From assembly GCA_937902285.1 (NCBI GenBank), contig CALGTB010000305.1, forward strand, positions 1 through 22,432: a DNA stretch of 22,432 nt. The letters run 5' to 3'. Of the stretch, positions 21,887 through 22,432 are shown in pieces. This DNA comes from an uncultured Actinomycetes bacterium. Its GTDB lineage: Bacteria > Actinomycetota > Actinomycetes > S36-B12. Both the position numbers and the translations under genes were made by a program. The notes under the pieces are model-generated. The model did no database searches. It had not been told where the DNA came from and saw only the letters and a program-made list of their open reading frames with translations. Within the stretch, counting starts at the first letter, position 1. The number at the start of each line of letters is the position of its first letter.

Positions 21887-22432
21887 CCGTGACCCTCAGC
21901 ACCGCGGAGCCGTCCAGCGCTCCGGCCACGACCTCCCGCCGGCGCGCCGACATCCAGGGCATGCGCGCGCTGGCCGTCCTGCTCGTCGTCGCCTTCCACG
22001 CCCGCCTGCCCATCCCCGGCGGCTTCATCGGCGTCGACGTCTTCTTCGTCATCTCGGGCTTCGTCATCACGGCCATGCTCATGCGCCAGTGGGCCGCGAC
22101 GGGACGACTCTCGTTCCGCACCTTCTACTTCCGCCGCTTCCTGCGCCTGACCCCGGCGCTCGCCCTCGTCGTGACGGTGGTGGCGCTCGCCTCGGTGCTC
22201 CTGCAAAACCCGTACGGCGCCCAGCAGACCACCGCGCGCACCGGGATCGGCGCCATGCTGCTGTCGGCCAACGCCACCATCGCTCACGGCGCCGGCGACT
22301 ACTTCGCGTCGACCGCGAGCACGAACCCCCTGCTCAACACCTGGTCGCTCTCGGTCGAGGAGCAGTTCTACCTCGTCTTCCCCGCCCTGCTCGTCCTCGG
22401 CTGGCTCCTGGCCCGCCGGCCCCGCCGAGGGC
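21883..22432 (+). CDS. Acyltransferase-3 (OatA-like) membrane protein, truncated by the window end
   Basis: The first 183 codons of an acyltransferase family 3 protein are present, running off the window edge without a stop. The N-terminus reads RRADIQGMRALAVLLVVAFHA, with the conserved His of the family, then GGFIGVDVFFVISGFVIT, FYFRRFLRLTPAL and NTWSLSVEEQFYLVFP, all typical of OatA-like O-acyltransferases that acylate cell-wall glycans or polysaccharides. Full-length relatives have about ten helices and often a C-terminal SGNH domain, which cannot be checked here. GTG 21883 has GGAG (21871-21874) 8 nt upstream and overlaps the EamA stop. A second GTG at 21889 is less well placed. Confidence 0.88.
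   Translation, partial: MTVTLSTAEPSSAPATTSRRRADIQGMRALAVLLVVAFHARLPIPGGFIGVDVFFVISGFVITAMLMRQWAATGRLSFRTFYFRRFLRLTPALALVVTVVALASVLLQNPYGAQQTTARTGIGAMLLSANATIAHGAGDYFASTASTNPLLNTWSLSVEEQFYLVFPALLVLGWLLARRPRRG

Noticed and set aside
1..22432. Mobile island or defence system
   Set aside because: Gene content is housekeeping metabolism and respiration, base composition looks even by eye, and no integrase, transposase, toxin or tRNA edge was found.

Overview
The window is a high-GC actinobacterial chromosome segment with no sign of phage, insertion sequences, CRISPR, tRNA or rRNA. FadE5-type acyl-CoA dehydrogenase, CopD/CtaG fusion, DosS/DosR-type two-component pair, actinobacterial cydABDC order and frequent leaderless starts all fit an Actinomycetes genome. 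A Nocardioidaceae-like or Micrococcales-like host is my guess, not something the sequence proves.

Layout. 1-2000: fadE5-like acyl-CoA dehydrogenase (+) behind two dyad operators. 2026-5343 (+): a CopD/CtaG membrane fusion for copper and cytochrome oxidase assembly, a rhodanese lipoprotein whose promoter carries a CsoR/CstR-type operator, and a secreted L,D-transpeptidase-like protein. 5363-6918 (-): a two-gene DrrAB-type ABC exporter. 7033-7818 (-): a nitrilase-family amidase, separated from the exporter by a long inverted repeat. 7877-8710 (+): a maleylpyruvate isomerase/DinB-like protein. 8732-12080 (-): a branched-chain 2-oxoacid dehydrogenase operon (E1 alpha, E1 beta, E2) without E3. 12160-12831 (+): a DosR/DevR-like response regulator. 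12889-20780 (-): a DosS-like two-GAF sensor kinase lying downstream of cydC, cydD, cydB and cydA in one probable operon. 20960-22432 (+): an EamA-family transporter overlapping a truncated membrane acyltransferase.

The most interesting reading is a self-contained oxygen-responsive circuit. The sensor kinase keeps the predicted heme histidine and distal tyrosine of DosS. The regulator keeps the DNA-recognition helix of DosR. A near-consensus DosR box (GGGAC-N6-GTCCC type palindrome) sits in the 179-bp divergent region between cydA and the EamA gene. The kinase appears to be transcribed with the high-affinity cytochrome bd oxidase and its assembly ABC transporter, while the regulator is encoded convergently on the other strand.

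Many first genes of transcription units have a -10-like hexamer 6-8 nt before the start codon and no Shine-Dalgarno sequence, so leaderless transcription seems common here. Operon-internal genes mostly have GGAG-type sites or overlapping stop/start codons.
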